Source of the DNA: Pelagicoccus sp.
GTDB taxonomy: Bacteria > Verrucomicrobiota > Verrucomicrobiia > Opitutales > Opitutaceae
DNA length: 64,000 nt
Reading direction: 5' to 3'
Assembly: GCA_028284635.1 (NCBI GenBank)
Contig: JANQRJ010000014.1
Location: 1 to 64,000, forward strand
In this document: piece by piece, positions 19,667 through 26,751 of the stretch
Position numbering within the stretch: position 1 is the stretch's first letter
How the letters are laid out: every line of letters begins with the position of its first letter
Made by a program: the position numbers and the translations under genes
Notes under the pieces: generated by a model
What the model was told of the DNA's origin: nothing
Database searches by the model: none
Seen by the model: the letters and a program-made list of their open reading frames with translations, nothing else

Positions 19667-20992
19667 ATGAAGCTGTTGGCCAAGACTCTTCTCGCTCTCT
19701 TCGCTTTTTCTGCTTTGGGATTTTGCCTGGCATTCGTTTTGCGCGAAATGGAGGTTCGCGGTGGCATGCTGGCCTTTTTCGAAAGAAGACCTGAAGTTCG
19801 CGTGACGGAGGTGGACGTAGTGGAGCCGGAACGCGTCGAACCGATTCCGGCTTCGAAGGAAGAGAATCCGGCAGATGGTTGGCCGTCGACCGCTGCGGGC
19901 CTGGCGAGTGAGGGGTTTGCCGACAGACTGCTGCAGGAGGGATCCGCTTTGAGCGCTTTGATGCTGGAGGCGGCTATGGAGACGCTGGATGTCGAGGCCC
20001 TGCCTGGGCATTTTACGGAGTTCATGGCTCGTGACCTGGAGGATCGGCGGGCTTTGGTTTATGCCGGTCGTCTGCTGCAGGAGATAGCTCGGGACGATCC
20101 TCGAATGGGGGTTGCGTTGTTGGCGGCTTTGAGTCCGGCAGAACGCGAACGGCTCGTGCCCTCTCTGGCGAAGGGCTGGGTGCTGGCCGATGTGGAAGGA
20201 GCGTTTTCGTGGATAGAAGGAGCATGGCTTGACGAAGAGGGGGGGTACATCGATCGAGACTTGCAGAATGAACTCTATATCCATGCCTTGGATACGGCGG
20301 TGACGGAGGCGAAAGCCTTTGAGCAGGCGGCTGGTCTCCTGGATGGAGTCTTGGACCCTGAACTCAGGGGCGAGATGCTGGAGCTTCTGGCTCGTCGCAT
20401 CGTGGCAGACGGTCCTGAGGAGGCGTTGTCGCGTATCGCGTCGATGAGCGACGAGCGGCTTGATACGGCGGTACTGGACGCGATCGCGTCCGAATGGGCT
20501 GCTCGCGACAGCTCAGGCGCGATGCTTTGGACTCTGGCTAACGAGCAGGAGATCAGCCCGTCGGGGGTCCGCAGTATCGCGAAGCAGCTGGTGCTTGGAG
20601 CTATGGAGGAGTCGCTCGACGATTTCCATCGCGGCCTGCAGACGGTGCCCAAGCGCGATGCGGTGGCGGCGGAAGCGGCTCGTTTGTATGCTCGTCGAGA
20701 ACCTCTTGTATCGGGAGATTGGGTACGCTCGATTCGCGAGCCGGAGACCAAGCGCCTTGCGGTGCTCGATGCCTTGTACGAGATTGGCTACGAGAGTCTC
20801 TCCCAGTCGGTGGACTACATAGACTATGTTTACCGGACTTGGGATCGCAATCGCGAGACAGTGCTTTTCGGGACGTTGCGAGACTGGCTTTCGGTTGATC
20901 GAGGCGCTGTGGCGAGTTATCTGCAGTCGGGTCGCTCCGGCTTTTCGGAGGCGATGAGCGAGGAATTGCTCGGGGTGGAAGAAGGTTCTTAG
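19667..20992 (+). CDS. Membrane-anchored alpha-helical repeat protein of unknown function
   Basis: The 441-aa protein has a single N-terminal hydrophobic helix (about residues 5-25), then an acidic linker rich in V, E and P, then a long all-helical region. Repeated units of about 35-40 residues recur, with a W..xD..GA..W pattern (for example VLADVEGAFSWIEG and EWAARDSSGAMLW). Similar helical-repeat lipoproteins and anchored proteins are common in Verrucomicrobiota, but I cannot assign a function. It is followed 14 bp later by a glycosyltransferase-like gene, so the two are probably co-transcribed. Confidence 0.7.
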   Translation: MKLLAKTLLALFAFSALGFCLAFVLREMEVRGGMLAFFERRPEVRVTEVDVVEPERVEPIPASKEENPADGWPSTAAGLASEGFADRLLQEGSALSALMLEAAMETLDVEALPGHFTEFMARDLEDRRALVYAGRLLQEIARDDPRMGVALLAALSPAERERLVPSLAKGWVLADVEGAFSWIEGAWLDEEGGYIDRDLQNELYIHALDTAVTEAKAFEQAAGLLDGVLDPELRGEMLELLARRIVADGPEEALSRIASMSDERLDTAVLDAIASEWAARDSSGAMLWTLANEQEISPSGVRSIAKQLVLGAMEESLDDFHRGLQTVPKRDAVAAEAARLYARREPLVSGDWVRSIREPETKRLAVLDALYEIGYESLSQSVDYIDYVYRTWDRNRETVLFGTLRDWLSVDRGAVASYLQSGRSGFSEAMSEELLGVEEGS

Positions 20993-21006
20993 GATCAAGG
21001 GTCTTC

Positions 21007-21726
21007 GTGAGAAATGTTGTGTGCATGAAGTGGGGCCCGCTTTACGGTCCCGAGTACGTGAATCGGCTTCGTTCCATGGTGCGGCGGCACCTCTCCTACG
21101 AGCATCGCTTTGTTTGCTTCACGGAACGGGCGGAGGGGATAGATCCTGCTGTCGAGATTCTGCCCTTGCCTGAGATCTCCTTGCCGGAAGGCGCCCCTGA
21201 ACGAGGCTGGAACAAGCTGACGATGTTCCAGCCTCGGCTGCACGATCTGGAAGGCGACACGCTTTTCCTCGATTTGGACGTGGTGATTCTGGACAGCATC
21301 GATCCCTTCTTCGAGGCGGAAGGCGAGTTTCTCATCATCAAGGACTGGAAGTATCCGAGGCGCATCACGGGCAACTCCTCCGTCTTTCGCTTCCAGCCGA
21401 ATGCCCACTCCTATGTGTTGGAGAATTTCGTCGACAACCTGGAGGAAGTGCGGGCGAGTTTCCGCAACGAGCAGGCCTACCTCAGTGACCAGATCCACCG
21501 TCATGCCACGCTATCCTATTGGCCCGAACAGTGGTGTTGCAGCTACAAGTACCACTGCCTGCCCACGGTGCCGCTCAACTACTTACTGACGCCGAAGCCA
21601 CCGCCAGGCGTTCGCATAGCTATCTTCCATGGCAACCCGAAGCTGCAGGAAGCCGTGGAGGGATCGTCGCTTTGGGCGCGTCGCTATTCGCGTCCGGCCC
21701 CATGGGTGGGCGAGAACTGGCGCTAG
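21007..21726 (+). CDS. Glycosyltransferase-like protein (GT8-type DxD fold)
   Basis: The 239-aa cytoplasmic protein begins with VVCMKWGPLYGPEYVNRLRSM, a conserved start in a family of small glycosyltransferase-like proteins. It has a DxD-type motif in FLDLDVVILDSIDPFF that would bind a metal and nucleotide sugar. Later residues GNSSVFRF and YLSDQIHRHA resemble the acceptor side of GT8 folds. Donor and acceptor are unknown. The start is taken as GTG at 21007; GTG 21019 and ATG 21025 are possible but would cut conserved residues. It lies 14 bp after the helical-repeat gene. Confidence 0.75.
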   Translation: MRNVVCMKWGPLYGPEYVNRLRSMVRRHLSYEHRFVCFTERAEGIDPAVEILPLPEISLPEGAPERGWNKLTMFQPRLHDLEGDTLFLDLDVVILDSIDPFFEAEGEFLIIKDWKYPRRITGNSSVFRFQPNAHSYVLENFVDNLEEVRASFRNEQAYLSDQIHRHATLSYWPEQWCCSYKYHCLPTVPLNYLLTPKPPPGVRIAIFHGNPKLQEAVEGSSLWARRYSRPAPWVGENWR

Positions 21727-21776
21727 GCGGAGAATTTGCTTAACATCGCGTCGCTCGGTGCCAATTATTCGCTTTC

Positions 21777-22130
21777 ATGTACGAAATGGAAGGCACGGTA
21801 AAGGTGATCGAGGAAACCCAGACGTTCGCGAGCGGCTTCAGCAAGCGCGAGTTCGTCATCACTACTGAAGACAAATACCCTCAGGACGTGAAGTTCGAGT
21901 GCACCAAGGAGAAGATCGAGATGGTCGATCGCCTCAAGGTAAACGACCGCGTGAAAGTGAGCTTCAACATCCGCGGCAACGAGTACAAGGGCCGCTACTA
22001 CGTGAATCTCCAGGCCTGGAAGGTCGAGGGAGCCCCTGGTGGCGAAGTCGATGGCGCGCTAAACAGCGTAGCTGCTGACAGCTCTTCCGGTAGCGGCAAC
22101 TTGGACGATCTTGAAGAGTCGCCCTTCTAG
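21777..22130 (+). CDS. DUF3127 protein with SSB-like acidic C-terminal tip
   Basis: The 117-aa protein has an OB-fold-like DUF3127 domain: [19 protein letters not shown], then [14 protein letters not shown], then [20 protein letters not shown] flexible Gly/Ser stretch follows, with the tail DDLEESPF. In single-stranded DNA-binding proteins a similar acidic tail ending in PF recruits repair and replication partners. That makes a nucleic-acid-maintenance role plausible but unproven. It stands alone 50 bp after the glycosyltransferase gene. Confidence 0.85.
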   Translation: MYEMEGTVKVIEETQTFASGFSKREFVITTEDKYPQDVKFECTKEKIEMVDRLKVNDRVKVSFNIRGNEYKGRYYVNLQAWKVEGAPGGEVDGALNSVAADSSSGSGNLDDLEESPF

Positions 22131-22259
22131 GGGCGTGGTGAAAGGGGGGGTGGGAGCGTGCTTGCACGCTGTCGTCCCGCTGTCTGCGAGACCCGGTACT
22201 CGCGAACGCGGCTACGTGATGAGGTCCACTCGCCCCCGAGTCTGACGAGTTTGCAGATC

Positions 22260-22817
22260 ATGCTTCGCTTTGGATCGCTCCTGCTTTTCTGTATTGCCAG
22301 TTTGCTCGCATGCGAGTCGCGAGCCTCCGATCTTGAAATAGACAAGCAGCGTTCCATTTTCCGCGTGCAAGTCGCGGCGACGGGACATTCCTTCGAGGTG
22401 GAGCTGAAGGACTACGTGGCGAAGATCTCCCTAGACTCCGAGGGTCAGGTCGATTCGGCCACCTTCTCCTTCGCTCCGCAAGCCCTGGATTCCGGCAACA
22501 AGAAGCGAGACCGCAAGATGCTCCAATGGCTTGACGAGAAATCGTATCCGAAAATCGGATTCGTTCTCCAGGAAGTCAGGAACGTTGACGGAGGCACGCT
22601 TGGCATCGGCACGTTGACGCTGTACGGGCAGTCGAGAGCCATCGAAGTGCCTTTCGAATTGACGACCGAAGGAGAAGTATCGCGCCTCTCAGGGCGGGCT
22701 ACGATTGACTATCGGGACTTCGGACTGGAGGTCATCAGTTTGCTCTTTGTCAGAGTGAAGCCGGTGCTGGAAGTCCGCTTCGAGCTTGTGGGAAGCTTTG
22801 CCGCTTCGACTCGCTAG
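22260..22817 (+). CDS. YceI-family periplasmic protein
   Basis: The 185-aa exported protein has a hydrophobic signal (residues 5-20) ending at LLACESRAS, where LLAC could also be read as an imperfect lipobox. The YceI lipocalin-like beta-barrel follows, with the typical central stretch DRKMLQWLDEKSYPKIGFV and the late LSGRATIDYRDFGLEV. YceI proteins bind polyisoprenoid-like lipids. I chose the ATG at 22260 because the upstream extension lacks a signal peptide and overlaps hairpin DNA. Confidence 0.85.
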   Translation: MLRFGSLLLFCIASLLACESRASDLEIDKQRSIFRVQVAATGHSFEVELKDYVAKISLDSEGQVDSATFSFAPQALDSGNKKRDRKMLQWLDEKSYPKIGFVLQEVRNVDGGTLGIGTLTLYGQSRAIEVPFELTTEGEVSRLSGRATIDYRDFGLEVISLLFVRVKPVLEVRFELVGSFAASTR

Positions 22818-22824
22818 TTGGATG

Positions 22825-22853
22825 GGTAGGGACCGATCGCGGTTCGACAGGCT
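22825..22853. repeat. Dispersed 29-bp repeat, copy 1
   Basis: This 29-bp segment is the reverse complement of 31701-31729 with a single mismatch (28/29). It starts GGTAGGGACCGATCGC. Both copies are intergenic. The second copy is embedded in a longer repeat containing CCCTTCGACTCAACTCAGGG. Confidence 0.7.
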
Positions 22854-22888
22854 AAAGCTCAGTGCCGCGTTGTACGCGTGAAGCGATA

Positions 22889-23359
22889 CTACTGCCAAGT
22901 GTCGCTGTCTAGCAGGGTTGCCCAGTTGGGGGGCGTGTAGCAGACGTAGGCCCAGGCGGGCAGGATTTCGCCATCGTCTGTCTGCGTCCAGATCATGCGG
23001 CGCTGATAGGGGCTCTTCACTCCAGGTCTGAAGTTTTCCCATGTATCCATTTTTTGGAGCGCTTCCTGAGTGGCGGGGTAGGTGAACAGTTCGCCGCGTA
23101 CCCAGGGTCCTTCTAGCTTGGGAGCGGGGCTTGCGGCTGCCAGCTTCGCGGTTCGCCCCAGGTCCGACTCCAGACTTGCAGTAGCATCCAGCAAGCTGAT
23201 CGCGGGATCGATTTGCAGGATCGGATATCCCTCGCGTAAGCGCCAGAGTTCTCCTGGAACCTTGGCAGGGATGATGGAGAGAGGAGGCGAGCAGTGTCGG
23301 GCGTGTTCGGTTTGATCGCTTTTTAGCGTTCCATAGGCGAAGAGGTATTGCGTATCCAT
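22889..23359 (-). CDS. Gamma-glutamylcyclotransferase-like (GGCT/AIG2 fold) protein
   Basis: The 156-aa protein begins YLFAYGTLK, the hallmark glycine loop of the GGCT/AIG2 fold, and ends with VCYTPPNWATLLDSDTW, matching the family's late strand. It also has VRGELFTYP and ALQKMDTWENF in the expected order. Family members act on gamma-glutamyl amines or peptides. The exact substrate cannot be read from sequence. It is divergent from the DUF3570 gene, 47 bp away. Confidence 0.8.
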   Translation of the reverse strand: MDTQYLFAYGTLKSDQTEHARHCSPPLSIIPAKVPGELWRLREGYPILQIDPAISLLDATASLESDLGRTAKLAAASPAPKLEGPWVRGELFTYPATQEALQKMDTWENFRPGVKSPYQRRMIWTQTDDGEILPAWAYVCYTPPNWATLLDSDTWQ

Positions 23360-23406
23360 GGTTTTTGCAGTCTGGTTCGGTCGAAGTTCGACCGCAAGTT
23401 TCCCTG

Positions 23407-24597
23407 ATGACCTTTCGGATATTCTGCCCCATTGGCGTCTCCTTTTGGCGCTCCGCTTGGCGTCTTCGCCTTTGCGTCGCGCTTTTTTTCTACCTGCAGT
23501 TCGCGATAGTGAAGCCGCTTCGAGCAGAGGACCACATAGCGATAAAGTGGCAGGACTATCAGGAAGACGACGGCCGAATCCGGGTGGTTTCGAAGTACGT
23601 GGGAGTGGAGAAGAAGATCAATGCGAGCCTGACTCTGCGAGCTCATGGCGTGCATGACGCGATCTCCGGGGCTACGCCGACTGGCTCCTCGGGAAGGGCT
23701 GGCGACGAGGTGCCGCTGGAGGATCTGGTTGACACGCGTGATGCTGGGGTGGTGGATCTGGATTGGACGCGTGGAATTCACGAGACTTCTTTCCAGTTCG
23801 CCCACAGCAAGGAGAGCGACTATCTTTCCCGGGGTTTGGCGGTTTACGGGACCTCGGAATTCGACAAGCGAAACACCGGCCTGAGCTACGGGCTGTCGTT
23901 CGTGGACGATCGTATCGAGCCAGCGTTTTTCGAGAGCGCCGAGAACAAGGAAACCTACGACGCCTATGTCGGGCTTAGTCGTGTGTTAGATCCGAATACG
24001 ATCGTGTCATTGAATTTCACCTACGGATGGACGCGCGGCTTTCAGGACGATCCCTACAAGCGGATTGCGAAGAACATCGAGGTGCTGCCTGGCTTCTTTC
24101 TGTTTCAGGTCGCCCCTGAAAACCGGCCTGCTCATCGAGACCGTAGAATCTGGTTCGCCAACTTGAAACGCTTTTTCCCTGTATTGCGCGGCAGTCTGGA
24201 CTTCGACTTCCGCTACTTCTCGGACACCTGGGGAGTGGATAGCCAGACCTTCGACATCGAGTGGTATCAGAGAATTGGAGACAAGTTGATCTTGCGTCCC
24301 AGCTATCGCCTTTATCGACAGGGGGCGGCCGACTTCTACTTTCGCGACTTGAATGGCGTCGATATCGATCCGAGAGAACCCGATCCCACGTTCGGCCCGT
24401 TCTTCTCGGCGGACTATCGTCTTGCTGGACTGCGGAGTGAGACCTACGGGCTCAAGTTGGTCTACAAGATCGCGGAGAGCGTGGATCTGGATGTCGCTTG
24501 GGAACGCTACAAAATGACGGGGCGAGAAGCGGATACGCCCGAAGAGGCCTTCCCAAGCGCGGATACCTTGACGATAGGAGGGGTATGGCGGTTTTAG
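23407..24597 (+). CDS. DUF3570 outer-membrane beta-barrel with ApbE flavinylation motif
   Basis: The 396-aa protein has a signal peptide (hydrophobic core about residues 20-38, ending PLRAED), then long amphipathic strands and a terminal aromatic residue (VWRF), as in outer-membrane barrels. It matches DUF3570. Near the N-terminus is HDAISGATPTG, in which D84-A-I-S-G-A-T90 fits the consensus D-x-x-(S/T)-G-A-(S/T) where ApbE attaches FMN to Thr in NqrC and RnfG. The next gene is apbE, then a thioredoxin and a DUF4266 lipoprotein, so I infer that this barrel is the flavinylated partner. The ATG at 23407 is preferred to one at 23365. Confidence 0.85.
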   Translation: MTFRIFCPIGVSFWRSAWRLRLCVALFFYLQFAIVKPLRAEDHIAIKWQDYQEDDGRIRVVSKYVGVEKKINASLTLRAHGVHDAISGATPTGSSGRAGDEVPLEDLVDTRDAGVVDLDWTRGIHETSFQFAHSKESDYLSRGLAVYGTSEFDKRNTGLSYGLSFVDDRIEPAFFESAENKETYDAYVGLSRVLDPNTIVSLNFTYGWTRGFQDDPYKRIAKNIEVLPGFFLFQVAPENRPAHRDRRIWFANLKRFFPVLRGSLDFDFRYFSDTWGVDSQTFDIEWYQRIGDKLILRPSYRLYRQGAADFYFRDLNGVDIDPREPDPTFGPFFSADYRLAGLRSETYGLKLVYKIAESVDLDVAWERYKMTGREADTPEEAFPSADTLTIGGVWRF

Positions 24598-24605
24598 TGA
24601 CGGAA

Positions 24606-24679
24606 GTAGCGCGGAGCTTTAGTCCGCGTTTGCAGTGCAGGATCAGACCTCCACGGTCGCGGGCTGAAGCCCGTGCTAC
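24606..24679. repeat. REP-like inverted pair between DUF3570 and apbE
   Basis: The left arm 24606-24628 (GTAGCGCGGAGCTTTAGTCC...) and the right arm ending at 24679 are inverted copies of the window's commonest repeat, with a few mismatches. The apbE ATG follows 6 bp after the right arm. The hairpin could modulate mRNA stability or translation between the two genes. Confidence 0.85.
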
Positions 24680-24685
24680 GCTCGT

Positions 24686-25678
24686 ATGACCCTTGACCAA
24701 AAACGTTACTGCAAGGAGTTCTCCTGGCGACTCAGCGAGGAGCCGCAGCGCGGGCTGTTTCGGGTAGAGTTTCTCGCTTTGGGCACGCGTTGCTCGGTTT
24801 TGTTCGCCGCCATGAATGGGGAGGTGGCTCAGGAGTTTTCTCAGGCGGTCACGAATTGGGTTTCGAGTTTCGAGGGAAAGTACTCGCGATTTTTGGATAC
24901 GAGCTTGCTCAGCGAAATCAATCGCCAAGCAGGTCGAGGCTGGATGGCGATCGACGAGGAGACGGAAAAGCTGCTGGCTTTGTGCGACGAGCTGCACTTC
25001 AGCACGCGTGGCCTGCTCGATCCGTCGGCTCTGCCTCTGATTCAGCTCTGGGACTACCGCCGCCAACGCGATTCGATTCCCGGGCCCGAAGAGTTGGAGA
25101 CGGTCCGGGCCAAGGTTGGCTGGGCGAAAGTCGAACGTCGATCTGGAGAGATCCGTTTGCCTGAGAAAGGTATGGCTCTGGATTTCGGCGGCTTTGGCAA
25201 GGAGTACGCGGTGGATCGGGTAGCGGCCTTGGCGCAAGATTTCGGCATTGCAGATGCGTTGATCGATTTCGGTCAAGATATCCATATTTTGGGTACGCCA
25301 CCTGATGGGCCTGCCTGGCATATAGGTTTGGAAGATCCAAGACGACCAGGTTCTACCTGGACGGGGCTGGCTCTGGCGGGTCGCGGAGCGGTTGCGACCT
25401 CGGGAGACTATTTGCGCAATTTCGCGCACGAGGGCGTGCGCTACGGTCACATTATAGATGCTCGCACGGGGCAGCCCGTGAGAAACGGTATGTTAGCCGT
25501 GTCGGTAGTGGCAGCTTCGTGCTTGGAGGCGGGTACGCTTTCCACGGTCTCGTTCGTGGCTGGGCCTAAAGAAGGAATGGCTATGGTCGAAGCGAACTTT
25601 GGAGCTGAAGCGTGCTTCGTAGGAGAAGCGGAGATCCATCAATCGAACCAATTCTATGAATACATGGTACAAAGCTAG
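24686..25678 (+). CDS. apbE: FAD:protein FMN transferase (ApbE)
   Basis: Attaches FMN from FAD to a Thr of target proteins in the cell envelope. The 330-aa protein has the family motifs in order: SRFLDTSLLSEINRQAG, LDFGGFGKEYAVDRV, the flavin-binding GAVATSGDYLRNF, and the metal-binding HIIDARTGQPV, then VVAASCLEAGTLSTV. Most ApbE proteins are exported or lipoproteins. Here no signal peptide is seen after the ATG at 24686, so either the start lies elsewhere or the enzyme acts in the cytoplasm. A REP-like hairpin occupies the gap before it. Its likely target is the DUF3570 barrel encoded just upstream. Confidence 0.93.
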   Translation: MTLDQKRYCKEFSWRLSEEPQRGLFRVEFLALGTRCSVLFAAMNGEVAQEFSQAVTNWVSSFEGKYSRFLDTSLLSEINRQAGRGWMAIDEETEKLLALCDELHFSTRGLLDPSALPLIQLWDYRRQRDSIPGPEELETVRAKVGWAKVERRSGEIRLPEKGMALDFGGFGKEYAVDRVAALAQDFGIADALIDFGQDIHILGTPPDGPAWHIGLEDPRRPGSTWTGLALAGRGAVATSGDYLRNFAHEGVRYGHIIDARTGQPVRNGMLAVSVVAASCLEAGTLSTVSFVAGPKEGMAMVEANFGAEACFVGEAEIHQSNQFYEYMVQS

Positions 25679-26300
25679 TTCCTCTTTCTTTCGTTTTGCC
25701 TCTACCGTAGCGCGGAGCTTCAGCCCGCGTCGGTCCCCGATTTTGGGTCAGGTGGCAGATCCGGCATTGCGGTCGCGGGCTAAAGCTCCGCGCCACGGTA
25801 GATCTTTTATCGGAACGCTGCTCGCGATTTGCTTTTTCGGCCTGCTTGGCCAGGCGGCGGTTTTCGCCGAGTGGAAAGCGGGCTTGGTCGTGCCAGATCT
25901 TTCGGGCTATGAATTGCGGGGGGAACTTCCCAGTCTCGAAGGAAAGGTGACGTATTTGGATTTCTGGGCTTCCTGGTGCGCCCCTTGCAAGGCGTCGTTT
26001 CCGGCTCTAGAGGAATTGTACCAGAAGTATGGAGACGATGGTTTTCAGGTGGTCGCGGTGAGCGTAGATACGCAAGAAAAGGCGATGAGGCGGTTTTTGG
26101 ACAACGCGAAACCGAGTTTTGCGATCGCGTGGGATCCGAAGCACGGATTGGTTTCCGATGCGGGGATCGAAGCGATGCCGACCTCGTTTCTTATCGATGC
26201 CAAAGGCGTGGTGCGCGACGTCCACATAGGCTGGAGCAGTCAGTCCGATGCGGAGGAACTGGAGCGGAAGCTGTTGGAGTTGTTGGAGGAATTGCCATGA
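25656..26300 (+). CDS. Exported TlpA/ResA-like thioredoxin
   Basis: Thiol-disulfide oxidoreductase with the active site WASWCAPCKASF (Cys108 and Cys111) and the cis-Pro segment IEAMPTSFLIDAKG. A hydrophobic segment (about residues 51-71) precedes the domain and should export it. The start is uncertain. The ATG at 25656 overlaps the end of apbE by 23 bp, but the first 50 residues are then encoded by a REP-like repeat pair (25703-25800). A TTG at 25767 inside the right arm would give MRSRAKAPRHGRSF before the hydrophobic core, a good signal peptide. It overlaps the DUF4266 gene by ATGA. I infer that it serves as redox partner for the flavinylated barrel or the Cys-rich lipoprotein. Confidence 0.85.
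   Translation: MNTWYKASSSFFRFASTVARSFSPRRSPILGQVADPALRSRAKAPRHGRSFIGTLLAICFFGLLGQAAVFAEWKAGLVVPDLSGYELRGELPSLEGKVTYLDFWASWCAPCKASFPALEELYQKYGDDGFQVVAVSVDTQEKAMRRFLDNAKPSFAIAWDPKHGLVSDAGIEAMPTSFLIDAKGVVRDVHIGWSSQSDAEELERKLLELLEELP
25703..25800. repeat. REP-like inverted pair inside the thioredoxin reading frame
   Basis: Arms 25703-25729 and 25774-25800 are reverse complements at 25 of 27 positions. The element is read in frame as the N-terminal region of the thioredoxin gene (VARSFSPRR on the left arm, RSRAKAPRHG on the right). Confidence 0.85.
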
Positions 26301-26518
26301 GGAAGTGGATCGCGAGATGCCTAGTCGCTTTGCTGCTGAGTTTGGGACTAAGTGGCTGTCAGTCTACCGAGCCGTGGCAGAAAGGCAACTTGGCTGACTA
26401 CACGATGCGTTCGGATCGCGACGAACTGGAATCCGTCATGTCGGCCCACATCTACTTTTCCCGCGAGGCGACAACCGGCGGCGACGGCGTAGGCGGCGGC
26501 GGATGCGGCTGCAACTAG
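26297..26518 (+). CDS. DUF4266 small lipoprotein with Gly-rich CGC tail
   Basis: A 73-aa protein missed if only long ORFs are kept. It has a lipoprotein signal with lipobox LSGC (Cys near residue 20), the segment WQKGNLADYTM, and the conserved end HIYFSREAT followed by a glycine-rich tail terminating GGGGCGCN. This matches DUF4266, whose members I know as neighbours of DUF3570 and apbE. The ATG overlaps the thioredoxin TGA (ATGA). The two tail cysteines could be substrates for the linked thioredoxin, or ligands for a metal or cofactor; no function is established. Confidence 0.88.
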   Translation: MRKWIARCLVALLLSLGLSGCQSTEPWQKGNLADYTMRSDRDELESVMSAHIYFSREATTGGDGVGGGGCGCN

Positions 26519-26533
26519 TGTCGTGCGTGAGAC

Positions 26534-26666
26534 GTAGCGCGGAGCTTCAGCCCGCGACCGCCGATCGGCTCTCCTCATCTTCATCCTCATCCCAGGATAA
26601 AGATGAGGATGAAGAAGAGGATGAGGATGAGAAACAACGCGGACGCGGGCTAAAGCTCCGCGCTAC
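26534..26666. repeat. REP-like inverted pair with nested hairpin
   Basis: Outer arms 26534-26556 and 26644-26666 match at 22 of 23 positions. Their loop holds a second inverted repeat of low complexity: 26571-26591 (CTCCTCATCTTCATCC...) against 26602-26622, 19 of 21. It follows the DUF4266 stop codon by 15 bp. Confidence 0.85.
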
Positions 26667-26751
26667 CTTGCAAGCTTCCAATAGCATCTTCTGTCAGTTA
26701 CTCGGGGCGTCGAGCAGGGCAGGAAGGCGCGGATATTGCTAAAATTGCGCC

